From the NCBI GenBank assembly GCA_949128115.1, contig OX421966.1, positions 7,192,001 through 7,256,000 on the forward strand: a DNA stretch of 64,000 nucleotides. Direction: 5' to 3'. Source of the DNA: Anaspis maculata. Lineage: Eukaryota; Arthropoda; Insecta; Coleoptera; Scraptiidae. The position numbers were made by a program, and so were the translations under genes. Below the pieces are notes generated by a model. That model ran no database searches, had not been told where the DNA came from, and worked only from the letters and a program-made list of their open reading frames with translations. Below, piece after piece: positions 47,700 through 61,041 of this stretch. Every line of letters starts with the position of its first letter. Position 1 is the first letter of the stretch.

Positions 47700-50600
47700 G
47701 CCAAAAGTCACGTGGGTTAAAACCTGAACTTTTTGGATACCAATTGTGTCTTTTCTTCTATATTTGTGATCGTTCGTCAGATGTTGCGTTTGGAACAAGT
47801 AGCTGCGAACATCAAAAGTGGTGACCGATCGTTTTGAAAGTCACGTGGGTTGGAGCATGGAGTCACGTGGGTTCAAATCTGAACTTTTTGGATAACAATT
47901 GTGTCTTTTCTTCTATATTTGTGTTCGTTCGTCAGATGTTGCGTTTGGAAAGAGTAGCTGTTAACTTCAAAAGTGGTTACCGATCGTTTTCAAAGTCACG
48001 TGGGTTGAAGCCAGAAGTCACGTGGGTTGAAGCCTGAAGTCACGTGTGTTGAAGCCAAAAGTCACGTGGGTTAAAACCTGAACTTTTTGGATACCAATTG
48101 TGTCTTTTCTTCTATATTTGTGATCGTTCGTCAGATGTTGCGTTTGGAACAAGTAGCTGCGAACATCAAAAGTGGTGACCGATCGTTTTGAAAGTCACGT
48201 GGGTTGGAGCATGGAGTCACGTGGGTTCAAATCTGAACTTTTTGGATAACAATTGTGTCTTTTCTTCTATATTTGTGTTCGTTCGTCAGATGTTGCGTTT
48301 GGAAAGAGTAGCTGCCAACTTCAAAAGTGGTGACCGATCGTTCTCAAAGTCACGTGGGTTGAAGCCTGAAGTCACGTGGGTTGGAGCCTGAAGTCACGTG
48401 GGTTAAAACCTGAACTTTTTGGATAACTATTGTGTTTTTTCTTCTATATTTGTGATCGTTCGTCAGATGTTGCGTTTGGAACAAGTAGCTGCCAACATCA
48501 AAAGTGGTGACCGATCGTTTTAAAAGTCACGTGGGCGAAAGCCTGAAGTCACGTGGGTTGGAGCCTGGAGTCACGTGGGTTCAAACCTGAACTTTTGGAT
48601 AACAATTGTGTCTTTTTTTCTATATTTGTGTTCGTTCGTCAGATGTTGCGTTTGGAAAGAGTAGCTGCCAACTTCAAAAGTGGTTACCGATCGTTTTCAA
48701 AGTCACGTGGGTTGAAGCCTGAAGTCACGTGGGTTGAAGCCAAGAGTCACGTGGGTTGAAACCTGAACTTTTTGGATAACAATTGTGTCTTTTCTTCTAT
48801 ATTTGTGTTCGTTCGTCAGATGTTGCGTTTGGAAAGAGTAGCTGCCAACTTCAAAAGTGGTGACCGGTCGTTTTCAAAGTCAAGTGGGTTGAAGCCTGAA
48901 GTCACGTGGGTTGAAGCCTGAAGTCACGTGGGTTAAAACCTGAACTTTTTGGATAACAATTGTGTCTTTTCTTCTATATTTGTGTTCGTTCGTCAGATGT
49001 TGCGTTTGGAAAGAGTAGCTGCCAACTTCAAAAGTGGTTACCGATCGTTTTCAAAGTCACGTGGGTTGAAGCCTGAAGTCACGTGGGTTGAAGCCTGAGG
49101 TCACGTGGGTTGAAGCCAAAAGTCACGTGGGTTAAAACCTGAACTTTTTGGATACCAATTGTGTCTTTTCTTCTATATTTGTGTTCGTTCGTCAGATGTT
49201 GCGTTTGGAAAGAGTAGCTGCCAACTTCAAAAGTGGTGACCGATCGTTCTCAAAGTCACGTGGGTTGGAGCCTGAAGTCACGTGGGTTGAAGCCTGAAGT
49301 CACGTGGGTTAAAACCTGAACTTTTTGGATAACAATTTTGTTTTTTCTTCTATATTTGTGTTCGTTCGTCAGATGTTGCGTTTGGAACAAGTAGCTGCCA
49401 ACATCAAAAGTGGTGACCGATCGTTTTAAAAGTCACGTGGGTGGAAGCCTGAAGTCACGTGGGTTGGAGCCTGGAGTCACGTGGGTTCAAACCTGAACTT
49501 TTTGGATAACAATTGTGTCTTTTTTCTCTATATTTGTGTTCGTTCGTCAGATGTTGCGTTTGGAAAGAGTAGCTACCAACTTCAAAAGTGGTTACCGATC
49601 GTTTTCAAAGTCACGTGGGTTGAAGCCTGAAGTCACGTGGGTTGAAGCCAAGAGTCACGAGGGTTGAAACCTGAACTTTTTGGATAACAATTTTATCTTT
49701 TCTTCTATATTTGTGTTAGTTCGTCAGATGTTGCGTTTGGAAAGAGTAGCTGCCAACTTCAAAAGTGGTTACCGATCGTTTTCAAAGTCACGTGGGTTGA
49801 AGCCTGAAGTCACGTGGGTTGAAGCCTGAAGTCACGTGGGTTGAAGCCAAGAGTCACGTGGGTTAAAACCTGAACTTTTTGGATACCAATTGTGTCTTTT
49901 CTTCTATATTTGTGATCGTTCGTCAGATGTTGCGTTTGGAACAAGTAGCTGCGAACATCAAAAGTGGTGACCGATCGTTTTGAAAGTCACGTGGGTTGGA
50001 GCATGGAGTCACGTGGGTTCAAATCTGAACTTTTTGGATAACAATTGTGTCTTTTCTTCTATATTTGTGTTCGTTCGTCAGATGTTGCGTTTGGAAAGAG
50101 TAGCTGTTAACTTCAAAAGTGGTTACCGATCGTTTTCAAAGTCACGTGGGTTGAAGCCAGAAGTCACGTGGGTTGAAGCCTGAAGTCACGTGTGTTGAAG
50201 CCAAAAGTCACGTGGGTTAAAACCTGAACTTTTTGGATACCAATTGTGTCTTTTCTTCTATATTTGTGATCGTTCGTCAGATGTTGCGTTTGCAACAAGT
50301 AGCTGCGAACTTCAAAAGTGGTGACCGATCGTTTTGAAAGTCACGTGGGTTGGAGCATGGAGTCACGTGGGTTCAAATCTGAACTTTTTGGATAACAATT
50401 GTGTCTTTTCTTCTATATTTGTGTTCGTTCGTCAGATGTTGCGTTTGGAAAGAGTAGCTGCCAACTTCAAAAGTGGTGACCGATCGTTCTCAAAGTCACG
50501 TGGGTTGAAGCCTGAAGTCACGTGGGTTGGAGCCTGAAGTCACGTGGGTTAAAACCTGAACTTTTTGGATAACTATTGTGTTTTTTCTTCTATATTTGTG

Positions 50601-51991
50601 ATCGTTCGTCAGATGTTGCGTTTGGAACAAGTAGCTGCCAACATCAAAAGTGGTGACCGATCGTTTTAAAAGTCACGTGGGCGAAAGCCTGAAGTCACGT
50701 GGGTTGGAGCCTGGAGTCACGTGGGTTCAAACCTGAACTTTTGGATAACAATTGTGTCTTTTTTTCTATATTTGTGTTCGTTCGTCAGATGTTGCGTTTG
50801 GAAAGAGTAGCTGCCAACTTCAAAAGTGGTTACCGATCGTTTTCAAAGTCACGTGGGTTGAAGCCTGAAGTCACGTGGGTTGAAGCCAAGAGTCACGTGG
50901 GTTGAAACCTGAACTTTTTGGATAACAATTGTGTCTTTTCTTCTATATTTGTGTTCGTTCGTCAGATGTTGCGTTTGGAAAGAGTAGCTGCCAACTTCAA
51001 AAGTGGTGACCGGTCGTTTTCAAAGTCAAGTGGGTTGAAGCCTGAAGTCACGTGGGTTGAAGCCTGAAGTCACGTGGGTTAAAACCTGAACTTTTTGGAT
51101 AACAATTGTGTCTTTTCTTCTATATTTGTGTTCGTTCGTCAGATGTTGCGTTTGGAAAGAGTAGCTGCCAACTTCAAAAGTGGTTACCGATCGTTTTCAA
51201 AGTCACGTGGGTTGAAGCCTGAAGTCACGTGGGTTGAAGCCTGAGGTCACGTGGGTTGAAGCCAAAAGTCACGTGGGTTAAAACCTGAACTTTTTGGATA
51301 CCAATTGTGTCTTTTCTTCTATATTTGTGTTCGTTCGTCAGATGTTGCGTTTGGAAAGAGTAGCTGCCAACTTCAAAAGTGGTGACCGATCGTTCTCAAA
51401 GTCACGTGGGTTGGAGCCTGAAGTCACGTGGGTTGAAGCCTGAAGTCACGTGGGTTAAAACCTGAACTTTTTGGATAACAATTTTGTTTTTTCTTCTATA
51501 TTTGTGTTCGTTCGTCAGATGTTGCGTTTGGAACAAGTAGCTGCCAACATCAAAAGTGGTGACCGATCGTTTTAAAAGTCACGTGGGTGGAAGCCTGAAG
51601 TCACGTGGGTTGGAGCCTGGAGTCACGTGGGTTCAAACCTGAACTTTTTGGATAACAATTGTGTCTTTTTTCTCTATATTTGTGTTCGTTCGTCAGATGT
51701 TGCGTTTGGAAAGAGTAGCTACCAACTTCAAAAGTGGTTACCGATCGTTTTCAAAGTCACGTGGGTTGAAGCCTGAAGTCACGTGGGTTGAAGCCAAGAG
51801 TCACGAGGGTTGAAACCTGAACTTTTTGGATAACAATTTTATCTTTTCTTCTATATTTGTGTTAGTTCGTCAGATGTTGCGTTTGGAAAGAGTAGCTGCC
51901 AACTTCAAAAGTGGTTACCGATCGTTTTCAAAGTCACGTGGGTTGAAGCCTGAAGTCACGTGGGTTGAAGCCAAGAGTCACGAGGGTTGAA
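47700..51991 (+). repeat. 2146-bp higher-order unit in tandem (two copies)
   Basis: Landmarks 47834, 48188 and 48553 recur at 49980, 50334 and 50699, offset 2146. That equals twelve 177-bp monomers plus one 22-mer. The repeated segments, about 47700-49845 and 49846-51991, are near-identical; seen differences include CCAAAAG against CCAAGAG at the start and GCGAACATC against GCGAACTTC near 48157/50303. Similarity ends close to 52000. Confidence 0.88.
48549..48552 (+). other. Empty paralogue of the retrotransposon target site
   Basis: Left flank 32933-33297 aligns to 48188-48552 (offset 15255), and right flank 41742 onward aligns to 48549 onward (offset 6807). Both meet on the same TCAC, present once here. 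Other unoccupied versions, with GCGAAAGCC upstream, lie at 31546, 47487, 50695, 55091, 60878 and 62338. Confidence 0.9.
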
Positions 51992-52336
51992 ACCTGAACT
52001 TTTTGGATAACAATTGTGTCTTTTCTTCTATATTTGTGTTGGTTCGTCAGATGTTGCGTTTTGAAAGAGTAGCTGCCAACTTCAAAAGTGGTGACCGGTC
52101 GTTTTCAAAGTCACGTGGGTAGAAGCCTGAAGTCACGTGGGTTAAAACCTGAACTTTTTGGATAACAATTGTGTCTTTTCTTCTATATTTGTGTTCGTTC
52201 GTCAGATGTTGCGTTTGGAAAGAGTAGCTGCCAACTTCAAAAGTGGTGACCGGTCGTTTTCGAAGTCACGTGGGTTGAGGCCTGAAGTCACGTGGGTTGA
52301 AGCCTGAAGTCACGTGGGTTATAACCTGAACTTTTT

Positions 52337-52576
52337 GGATAACAATTGTGTTTTTTCTTCTATATTTGTGTTCGTTCGTCAGATGTTGCGTTTGGAGAGA
52401 GTAGCTGCCAACTACATTTCTTCTATATTTGTGTTCGTTCATCAGATGTTGCGTTTCTTACAAGTAGCTGCCAACATCGAAAGTGGTGACCGATCGTATA
52501 AAAAGTCACGTGAGTTGAAGCCTGAAGTCACGTGGGTTGGAGCATGAAGTCACGTGGGTTGAATCCTGAACTTTTT
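52337..52576 (+). repeat. Chimeric 240-bp monomer
   Basis: A type A core is cut after GTAGCTGCCAACTAC and joined to ATTTCTTCTATATTTG of another monomer, which then reads GTTTCTTACAAGTAGC where type B has GGAACAAG. Landmark spacing is 240 bp, off the 155+22n ladder. Confidence 0.8.
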
Positions 52577-53837
52577 GGATAACAATTGTATCTTTTCTTC
52601 TATTTTTGTGTTCGTTCGTCAGATGTTGCGTTTAGAACAAGTAGCTGCCAACTCCAAAAGTGGTGACCGAACGTTTCAAAAGTCACGTGGGTTGAAGCCT
52701 GAGGTCACGTGGGTTGAAGCCTGAAGTCACGTGGGTTGAAGCCAAAAGTCACGTGGGTTGAAACCTGAACTTTTTGGATAACAATTGTGTCTTTTCTTCT
52801 ATATTTGTGTTCATTCGTCAGATGTTGCGTTTGGAAAGAGTAGCTGCCAACTTCAAAAGTGGTGACCGATCGTTTTCAAAGTCACGTGGGTTGAAGCCTG
52901 AAGTCACGTGGGTTGAAGCCTGAAGTCACGTGGGTTGAAACCTGAACTTTTTGGATAACAATTGTGTCTTTTCTTATATATTTGTGTTCGTTCGTCAGAT
53001 GTTGCGTTTGCAAAGAGTAGCTGCCAACTTCAAAAGTGGTGACCGATCGTTTTCAAAGTCACGTGGGTTGAAGCCTGAAGTCACGAGGGTTAAAGCCTGA
53101 AGTCACGTTGGTTGAAGCCTGGAGTCACGTGGGTTCAAACCTAAACTTTTTGGATAACAATTGTGTCTTTTTTTCTATATTTGTGTTCGTTCGTCAGATG
53201 TTGCGTTTGGAAAGAGTAGCTGCCAACTTCAAAAGTGGTTACCGATCGTTTTCAAAGTCACGTGGGTTGAAGCCTGAAGTCACGTGGGTTGAAGCCTGAA
53301 GTCACGTGGGTTGAAGCCAAAAGTCACGTGGGTTAAAACCTGAACTTTTTGGATACCAATTGTGTCTTTTCTTCTATATTTGTGATCGTTCGTCAGATGT
53401 TGCGTTTGGAACAAGTAGCTGCGAACATCAAAAGTGGTGACCGATCGTTTTGAAAGTCACGTGGGTTGGAGCATGGAGTCACGTGGGTTCAAATCTGACC
53501 TTTTTGGATAACATTTGTGTCTTTTCTTCTATATTTGTGTTCGTTCGTCAGATGTTGCGTTTGGAAAGAGTAGCTGCCAACTTCAAAAGTGGTGACCGGT
53601 CGTTTTCAAAGTCACGTGGGTTGAAGCCTGAAGTCACGTGGGTTAAAACCTGAACTTTTTGGATAACAATTGTGTCTTTTCTTCTATATTTGTGTTCGTT
53701 CGTCAAATGTTGCGTTTGGAAAGAGTAGCTGCCAACTTCAAAAGTGGTGACCGGTCGTTTTCGAAGTCACGTGGGTTGAGGCCTGAAGTCACGTGGGTTG
53801 AAGCCTGAAGTCACGTGGGTTATAACCTGAACTTTTT

Positions 53838-54077
53838 GGATAACAATTGTGTTTTTTCTTCTATATTTGTGTTCGTTCGTCAGATGTTGCGTTTGGAAAG
53901 AGTAGCTGCCAACTACATTTCTTCTATATTTGTGTTCGTTCATCAGATGTTGCGTTTCTTACAAGTAGCTGCCAACATCGAAAGTGGTGACCGATCGTAT
54001 AAAAAGTCACGTGAGTTGAAGCCTGAAGTCACGTGGGTTGGAGCCTGAAGTCACGTGGGTTGAATCCTGAACTTTTT
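53838..54077 (+). repeat. Chimeric 240-bp monomer, second copy
   Basis: Same chimera as at 52337, offset 1501, with the same unusual join and CGTATAAAAAGTCACG variant. The rearrangement therefore happened once and was then copied with flanking monomers (roughly 52200-52620 and 53700-54120). Confidence 0.8.
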
Positions 54078-55819
54078 GGATAACAATTGTATCTTTTCTT
54101 CTATTTTTGTGTTCGTTCGTCGGATGTTGCGTTTGGAACAAGTAGCTGCCAACATCAAAAGTGGTCACCGATCGTTTTAAAAGTCACGTGGGTGGAAGCC
54201 TGAAGTCACGTGGGTTGGAGCCAAGAGTCACGAGGGTTGAAACCTGAACTTTTTGGATAACAATTTTATCTTTTCTCCTATATTTGTGTTCGTTCGTCAG
54301 ATGTTGCGTTTGGAAAGAGTAGCTGCCAACTTCAAAAGTGGTTACCGATCGTTTTCAAAGTCACGTGGGTTGAAGCCTGAAGTCACGTGGGTTGAAGCCA
54401 AGAGTCACGAGGGTTGAAACCTGAACTTTTTGGATAACAATTGTGTCTTTTCTTCTATATTTGCGTTGGTTCGTCAGATGTTGCGTTTGGAAAGAGTAGC
54501 TGCGAACTTCTAAAGTGGTTACCGATCGTTTTCAAAGTCACGTGGGTTGAAGCCTGAAGTCACGTGGGTTAAAGCCTGAAGTCACGTGGGTTGAAGCCAA
54601 AAGTCACGTGGGTTGAAACCTGAACTTTTTGGATAACAATGGTGTTTTTCCTTCTATATTTGTGATCGTTCGTCAGATGTTGCGTTTGGAACAAGTAGCT
54701 GCGAACTTCAAAAGTGGTGACCGATCGTTTTGAAAGTCACGTGGGTTGGAGCATGGAGTCACGTGGGTTCAAATCTGAACTTTTTGGATAACAATTGTGT
54801 CTTTTCTTCTATATTTGTGTTCGTTCGTCAGATGTTGCGTTTGGAAAGAGTAGCTGCCAACTTCAAAAGTGGTGACCGATCGTTCTCAAAGTCACGTGGG
54901 TTGAAACCTGAAGTCACGTGGGTTGGAGCCTGAAGTCACGTGGGTTAAAACCTGAACTTTTTGGATAACTATTGTGTTTTTTCTTCTATATTTGTGATCG
55001 TTCGTCAGATGTTGCGTTTGGAACAAGTAGCTGCCAACATCAAAAGTGGTGACCGATCGTTTTAAAAGTCACGTGGGCGAAAGCCTGAAGTCACGTGGGT
55101 TGGAGCCTGGAGTCACGTGGGTTCAAACCTGAACTTTTGGATAACAATTGTGTCTTTTTTTCTATATTTGTGTTCGTTCGTCAGATGTTGCGTTTGGAAA
55201 GAGTAGCTGCCAACTTCAAAAGTGGTTACCGATCGTTTTCAAAGTCACGTGGGTTGAAGCCTGAAGTCACGTGGGTTGAAGCCTGAAGTCACGTGGGTTG
55301 AAGCCAAAAGTCACGTGGGTTAAAACCTGAACTTTTTGGATACCAATTGTGTCTTTTCTTCTATATTTGTGATCGTTCGTCAGATGTTGCGTTTGGAACA
55401 AGTAGCTGCGAACATCAAAAGTGGTGACCGATCGTTTTGAAAGTCACGTGGGTTGGAGCATGGAGTCACGTGGGTTCAAATCTGAACTTTTTGGATAACA
55501 ATTGTGTCTTTTCTTCTATATTTGTGTTCATTCGTCAGATGTTGCGTTTGGAAAGAGTAGCTGCCAACTTCAAAAGTGGTGACCGATCGTTTTCAAAGTC
55601 ACGTGGGTTGAAGCCTGAAGTCACGTGGGTTGAAGCCTGAAGTCACGTGGGTTGAAACCTGAACTTTTTGGATAACAAATGTGTCTTTTCTTATATATTT
55701 GTGTTCGTTCGTCAGATGTTGCGTTTGGAAAGAGTAGCTGCCAACTTCAAAAGTGGTGACCGATCGTTTTCAAAGTCACGTGGGTTGAAGCCTGAAGTCA
55801 CGAGGGTTAAAGCCTGAAG

Positions 55820-58800
55820 TCACGTGGGTTGAAGCCTGGAGTCACGTGGGTTCAAACCTAAACTTTTTGGATAACAATTGTGTCTTTTTTTCTATATTTG
55901 TGTTCGTTCGTCAGATGTTGCATTTGGAAAGAGTAGCTGCCAACTTCAAAAGTGGTAACCGATCGTTTTCAAAGTCACGTGGGTTGAAGCCTGAAGTCAC
56001 GTGGGTTGAAGCTAAGAGTCACGTGGGTTGAAACCTGAACTTTTTGGATAACAATTGTGTCTTTTCTTCTATATTTGTGTTCGTTCGTCAGATGTTGCGT
56101 TTGGAAAGAGTAGCTGCCAACTTCAAAAGTGGTGACCGGTCGTTTTCAAAGTCAAGTGGGTTGAAGCCTGAAGTCACGTGGGTTGAAGCCTGAAGTCACG
56201 TGGGTTGAAGCCTGAAGTCACGTGGGTTAAAACCTGAACTTTTTGGATAACAATTGTGTCTTTTCTTCTATATTTGTGTTCGTTCGTCAGATGTTGCGTT
56301 TGGAAAGAGTAGCTGCCAACTTCAAAAGTGGTTACCGATCGTTTTCAAAGTCACGTGGGTTGAAGCCTGAAGTCACGTGGGTTGAAGCCTGAGGTCACGT
56401 GGGTTGAAGCCAAAAGTCACGTGGGTTAAAACCTGAATTTTTTGGATACCAATTGTGTCTTTTCTTCTATATTTGTGTTCGTTCGTCAGATGTTGCGTTT
56501 GGAAAGAGTAGCTGCCAACTTCAAAAGTGGTGACCGATCGTTCTCAAAGTCACGTGGGTTGGAGCCTGAAGTCACGTGGGTTGAAGCCTGAAGTCACGTG
56601 GGTTAAAACCTGAACTTTTTGGATAACAATTTTGTTTTTTCTTCTATATTTGTGTTCGTTCGTCAGATGTTGCGTTTGGAACAAGTAGCTACCAACTTCA
56701 AAAGTGGTTACCGATCGTTTTCAAAGTCACGTGGGTTGAAGCCTGAAGTCACGTGGGTTGAAGCCAAGAGTCACGAGGGTTGAAACCTGAACTTTTTGGA
56801 TAACAATTTTGTCTTTTCTTCTATATTTGTGTTCGTTCGTCAGTTGTTGCGTTTGGAAAGACCGATCGTTTTCAAAGTCACGTGGGTTGAAGCCTGAAGT
56901 CACGTGGGTTGAAGCCAAAAGTCACGTGGGTTGAAACCTGAACTTTTTGAATAACAATTGTGTCTTTTCTTCTATATTTGTGTTCGTTCGTCAGATGTTG
57001 CGTTTGGAAAGAGTAGCTGCCAACTTCAAAAGTGGTGACCGATCGTTTTCAAAGTCACGTGGGTTGAAGCTTGGAGTCACGTGGGTTGAAGTTTGAAGTC
57101 ACGTGGGTTAAAACCTGAACTTCTTGGATAACAATTGTGTTTTTTCTTCTATATTTGTGTTCGTTCGTCAGATGTTGCGTTTGGAAAGACCGATCGTTTT
57201 CAAAGTCACGTGGGTTGAAGCCTGAAGTCACGTGGGTTGAAGCCAAAAGTCACGTGGGTTGAAACCTGAACTTTTTGGATAACAATTGTGTCTTTTCTTC
57301 TATATTTGTGTTCGTTCGTCAGATGTTGCGTTTGGAAAGAGTAGCTGCCAACTTTAAAAGTGGTGACCGATCGTTTCCAAAGTCACGTGGGTTGAAGCCT
57401 GAAATCACGCGAGTTGAAGCCTGGAGTCACGTGGGTTCAAACCTAAACTTTTTGGATAACAATTGTGTCTTTTTTTCTATATTTGTGTTCGATCGTCAGA
57501 TGTTGCGTTTGGAAAGAGTAGCTGCCAACTTCAAAAGTGGTTACCGATCGTTTTCAAAGTCACGTGGGTTGAAGCCTGAAGTCACGTGGGTTGAAGCCTG
57601 AAGTCACGTGGGTGAAAACCTGAACTTTTTGGATAACAATTGTGTTTCTCCTTCTATATTTGTGTTCGTTCGTCAGATGTTGCGTTTGGAACAAGTAGCT
57701 GCCAACATCAAAAGTGGTGACCGATCGTTTTGAAAGTCACGTGGGTGAAAGCCTGAAGTCACGTGGGTTGGAGCCTGAAGTCACGTGGGTTGAAACCTGA
57801 CATTTTTGGATAACAATTGTGTCTTTTTTTCTATATTTGTGTTCGTTTGTCAGATGTTGCGTTTAGAAAGAGTAGCTGCCAACTTCAAAAGTGATTACCG
57901 ATCGTTTTCAAAGTCACGTGGGTTGAAGCCTGGAGTCACGTGGGTTGAAGCCAGAAGTCACGTGGGTTGAAACCTGAACTTTTTGGATAACAATTGTGTC
58001 TTTTCTTCTATATTTGTGTTCGTTCGTCAGATGTTGCGTTTGGAAAGAGTAGCTGCCAACTTCAAAAGTGGTTACCGATCGTTTTCAAAGTCACGTTGGT
58101 TGAAGCCTGAAGTCACGTGGGTTGAAGCCTTAGGTCACGTGGGTTGAAGCCAAAAGTCACGTGGGTTAAAACCTGAACTTTTTGGATACCAATTGTGTTT
58201 TTTCTTTTATATTTGTGTTCGTTCGTCTGATGTTGCGTTTGGAACAAGTAGCTGCCAACATCAAAAGTGGTGACCGATCGTATTCAAAGTCACGTGGGTT
58301 GAAGCCTGAAGTCACGTGGGTTGAAGCCTGAAGTCACGTGGGTTAAAACCTGAACTTTTTGTATAACAATTGTGTTTTTTCTTCTATATTTGTGTTCGTT
58401 CGTCAGATGTTGCGTTTGGAACAAGTAGCTGCCAACATCAAAAGTGGTGACCGATCGTTTTGAAAGTCACGTGGGTGAAAGCCTGAAGTCACGTGGGTTG
58501 GAGCCTGGAGTCACGTGGTTTCAAACCTGAACTTTTTGGATAACAATTGTGTCTTTTTTTCCATATTTGTGTTCGTTCGTCAGATGTTGCGTTTGGAAAG
58601 AGTAGCTGCCAACTTTAAAAGTGGTTACCGATCGTTTTCAAAGTCACGTGGGTTGAAGCCTGAAGTCCCGTGGGTTGAAGCCAAAAGCCACGTGGGTTGA
58701 AACCTGAACTTTTTGAATAACAATTGTGTCTTTTCTTCTATATCTGTGTCCATTCGTCAGATGTTGCGTTTGGAAAGAGTAGCTGCCAACTTCAAAAGTG

Positions 58801-61041
58801 GTGACCGATCGTTCCCAAAGTCACGTGGGTTGAAGCCTGAGGTCACGTGAGTTGAAGCCTGGAGTCACGTGGGTTCAAACCTAAACTTTTTGAATAACAA
58901 TTGTGTCTTTTTTTCTATATTTGTGTTCGTTCGTCAGATGTTGCGTTTGGAAAGAGTAGCTGCGAACTTCTAAAGTGGTTACCGATCGTTTTCAAAGTCA
59001 CGTGGGTTGAAGCCTGAAGTCACGTGGGTTAAAGCCTGAGGTCACGTGGGTTGAAGCTTGAGGTCACGTGGGTTGAAGCCAAAAGTCACGTGGGTTGAAA
59101 CCTGAACTTTTTGGATAACAATTGTGTCTTTTCTTCTATATTTGTGTTCGTTCGTCAGATGTTGCTTTTGGAAAGAGTAGCTGCCAGCTTCAAAAGTGAT
59201 GACCGATCGTTTTCAAAGTCACGTGGGTTGAAGCTTGAAGTCACGTGGGTTGAAGTTTGAAGTCACGTGGGTTAAAACCTGAACTTCTTGGATAACAATT
59301 GTGTTTTTTCTTCTATATTTGTGTTCGTTCGTCAGATGTTGCGTTTGGAACAAGTAGCTGCCAACATCAAAAGTGGTGACCGATCGTTCTGAAAGTCACC
59401 TGGGTGAAAGCCTGAAGTCACGTGGGTTGGAGCCTGTATTCACGTGGGTTCAAACCTGAACTTTTTGGATAACAATTGTGTCTTTCCTCCTATATTTGTG
59501 TTCGTTCGTCAGATGTTGCGTTTGGAAAGAGTAGCTGCCAACTTCAAAAGTGGTTACCGATCGTTTTCAAAGTCACGTGGGTTGAAGCCTGAAGTCACGT
59601 GGGTTGAAGCCAAGAGTCACGTGGGTTGAAACCTGAACTTTTTGGATAACAATTGTGTCTTTTTTTCTATATTTGTGTTCGATCGTCAGATTTTGCGTTT
59701 GGAAAGAGTAGCTGCCAACTTCAAAAGTGGTTACCGATCGTTTTCAAAGACACGTGGGTTGAAGCCTGAAGTCACGTGGGTTGAAGCCAAAAGTCACGTG
59801 GGTTGAAACCTGAACTTTTTGGATAACAATTGTGTCTTTTCTTCTATATTTGTGTTCTTTCGACAGATGTTGCGTTTGGAAAGAGTAGCTGCCAACTTCA
59901 AAAGTGGTGACCGATCGTTTCCAAAGTCACGTGGGTTGATGCCTGAAGTCACGTGGGTTGGAGCATGGAGTCACGTGGGTTCAAACCTAAACTTTTTGGA
60001 TAACAATTGTGTCTTTTTTTCTATATTTGTGTTTGTTTGTCAGATGTTGCGTTTGGAAAGAGTAGCTGCCAACTTCAAAAGTGGTTACCGATCGTTTTCA
60101 AAGTCACGTGGGTTGAAGCCTGAAGTCACGTGGGTTGAAGCCTGAGGTCACGTGGGTTGAAGCCAAAAGTCACGTGGGTTAAAACCTGAACTTTTTGGAT
60201 ACCAATTGTGTTTTTTCTTCTATATTTGTGTTCGTTCGTCAGATGTTGCGTTTGGAACAAGTAGCTGCCAACATCAAAAGTGGTGACCGATCGTTCTGAA
60301 AGTCACGTGGGTGAAAGCCTGAAGTCACGTGGGTTGGAGCCTGGAGTCACGTGGGTTCAAACCTGAACTTTTTGGATAACAATTGTGTCTTTTCTTCTAT
60401 ATTTGTGTTCGTTCGTCAGATGTTGCGTTTGGAAAGAGTAGCTGCCAACTTCAAAAGTGGTTACCGATCGTTTTCAAAGTCACGTGGGTTGAAGCCAGAA
60501 GTCACGTGGATTGAAGCCTGAAGTCACGTGGGTTGAAACCAAAAGTCACGTGGGTTGAAACCTGAACTTTTTGGATAACAATTGTGTCTTTTCTTCTATA
60601 TTTGTGTTCGTTCGTCAGATGTTGCGTTTGGAAAGAGTAGCTGCCAACTTCAAAAGTGGTGACCGATCGTTCTCAAAGTCACGTGGGTTGAAGCCTGAAG
60701 TCACGTGGGTTGGAGCCTGAAGTCACGTGGGTTAAAACCTGAACTTTTTGGATAACTATTGTGTTTTTTCTTCTATATTTGTGATCGTTCGTCAGATGTT
60801 GCGTTTGGAACAAGTAGCTGCCAACATCAAAAGTGGTGACCGATCGTTTTAAAAGTCACGTGGGCGAAAGCCTGAAGTCACGTGGGTTGGAGCCTGGAGT
60901 CACGTGGGTTCAAACCTGAACTTTTGGATAACAATTGTGTCTTTTTTTTCTATATTTGTGTTCGTTCGTCAGATGTTGCGTTTGGAAAGAGTAGCTGCCA
61001 ACTTCAAAAGTGGTTACCGATCGTTTTCAAAGTCACGTGGG
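55820..61041 (+). repeat. Right superunit, copy 2
   Basis: Partner of 41742-47650. It shares rare markers, including TATATCTGTGTCCATTCG (45170 and 58740), GTTGCTTTTGG (45593 and 59161) and an eight-T run (47550 and 60941). It ends near 61041, where the 22-mer content differs. Confidence 0.82.
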
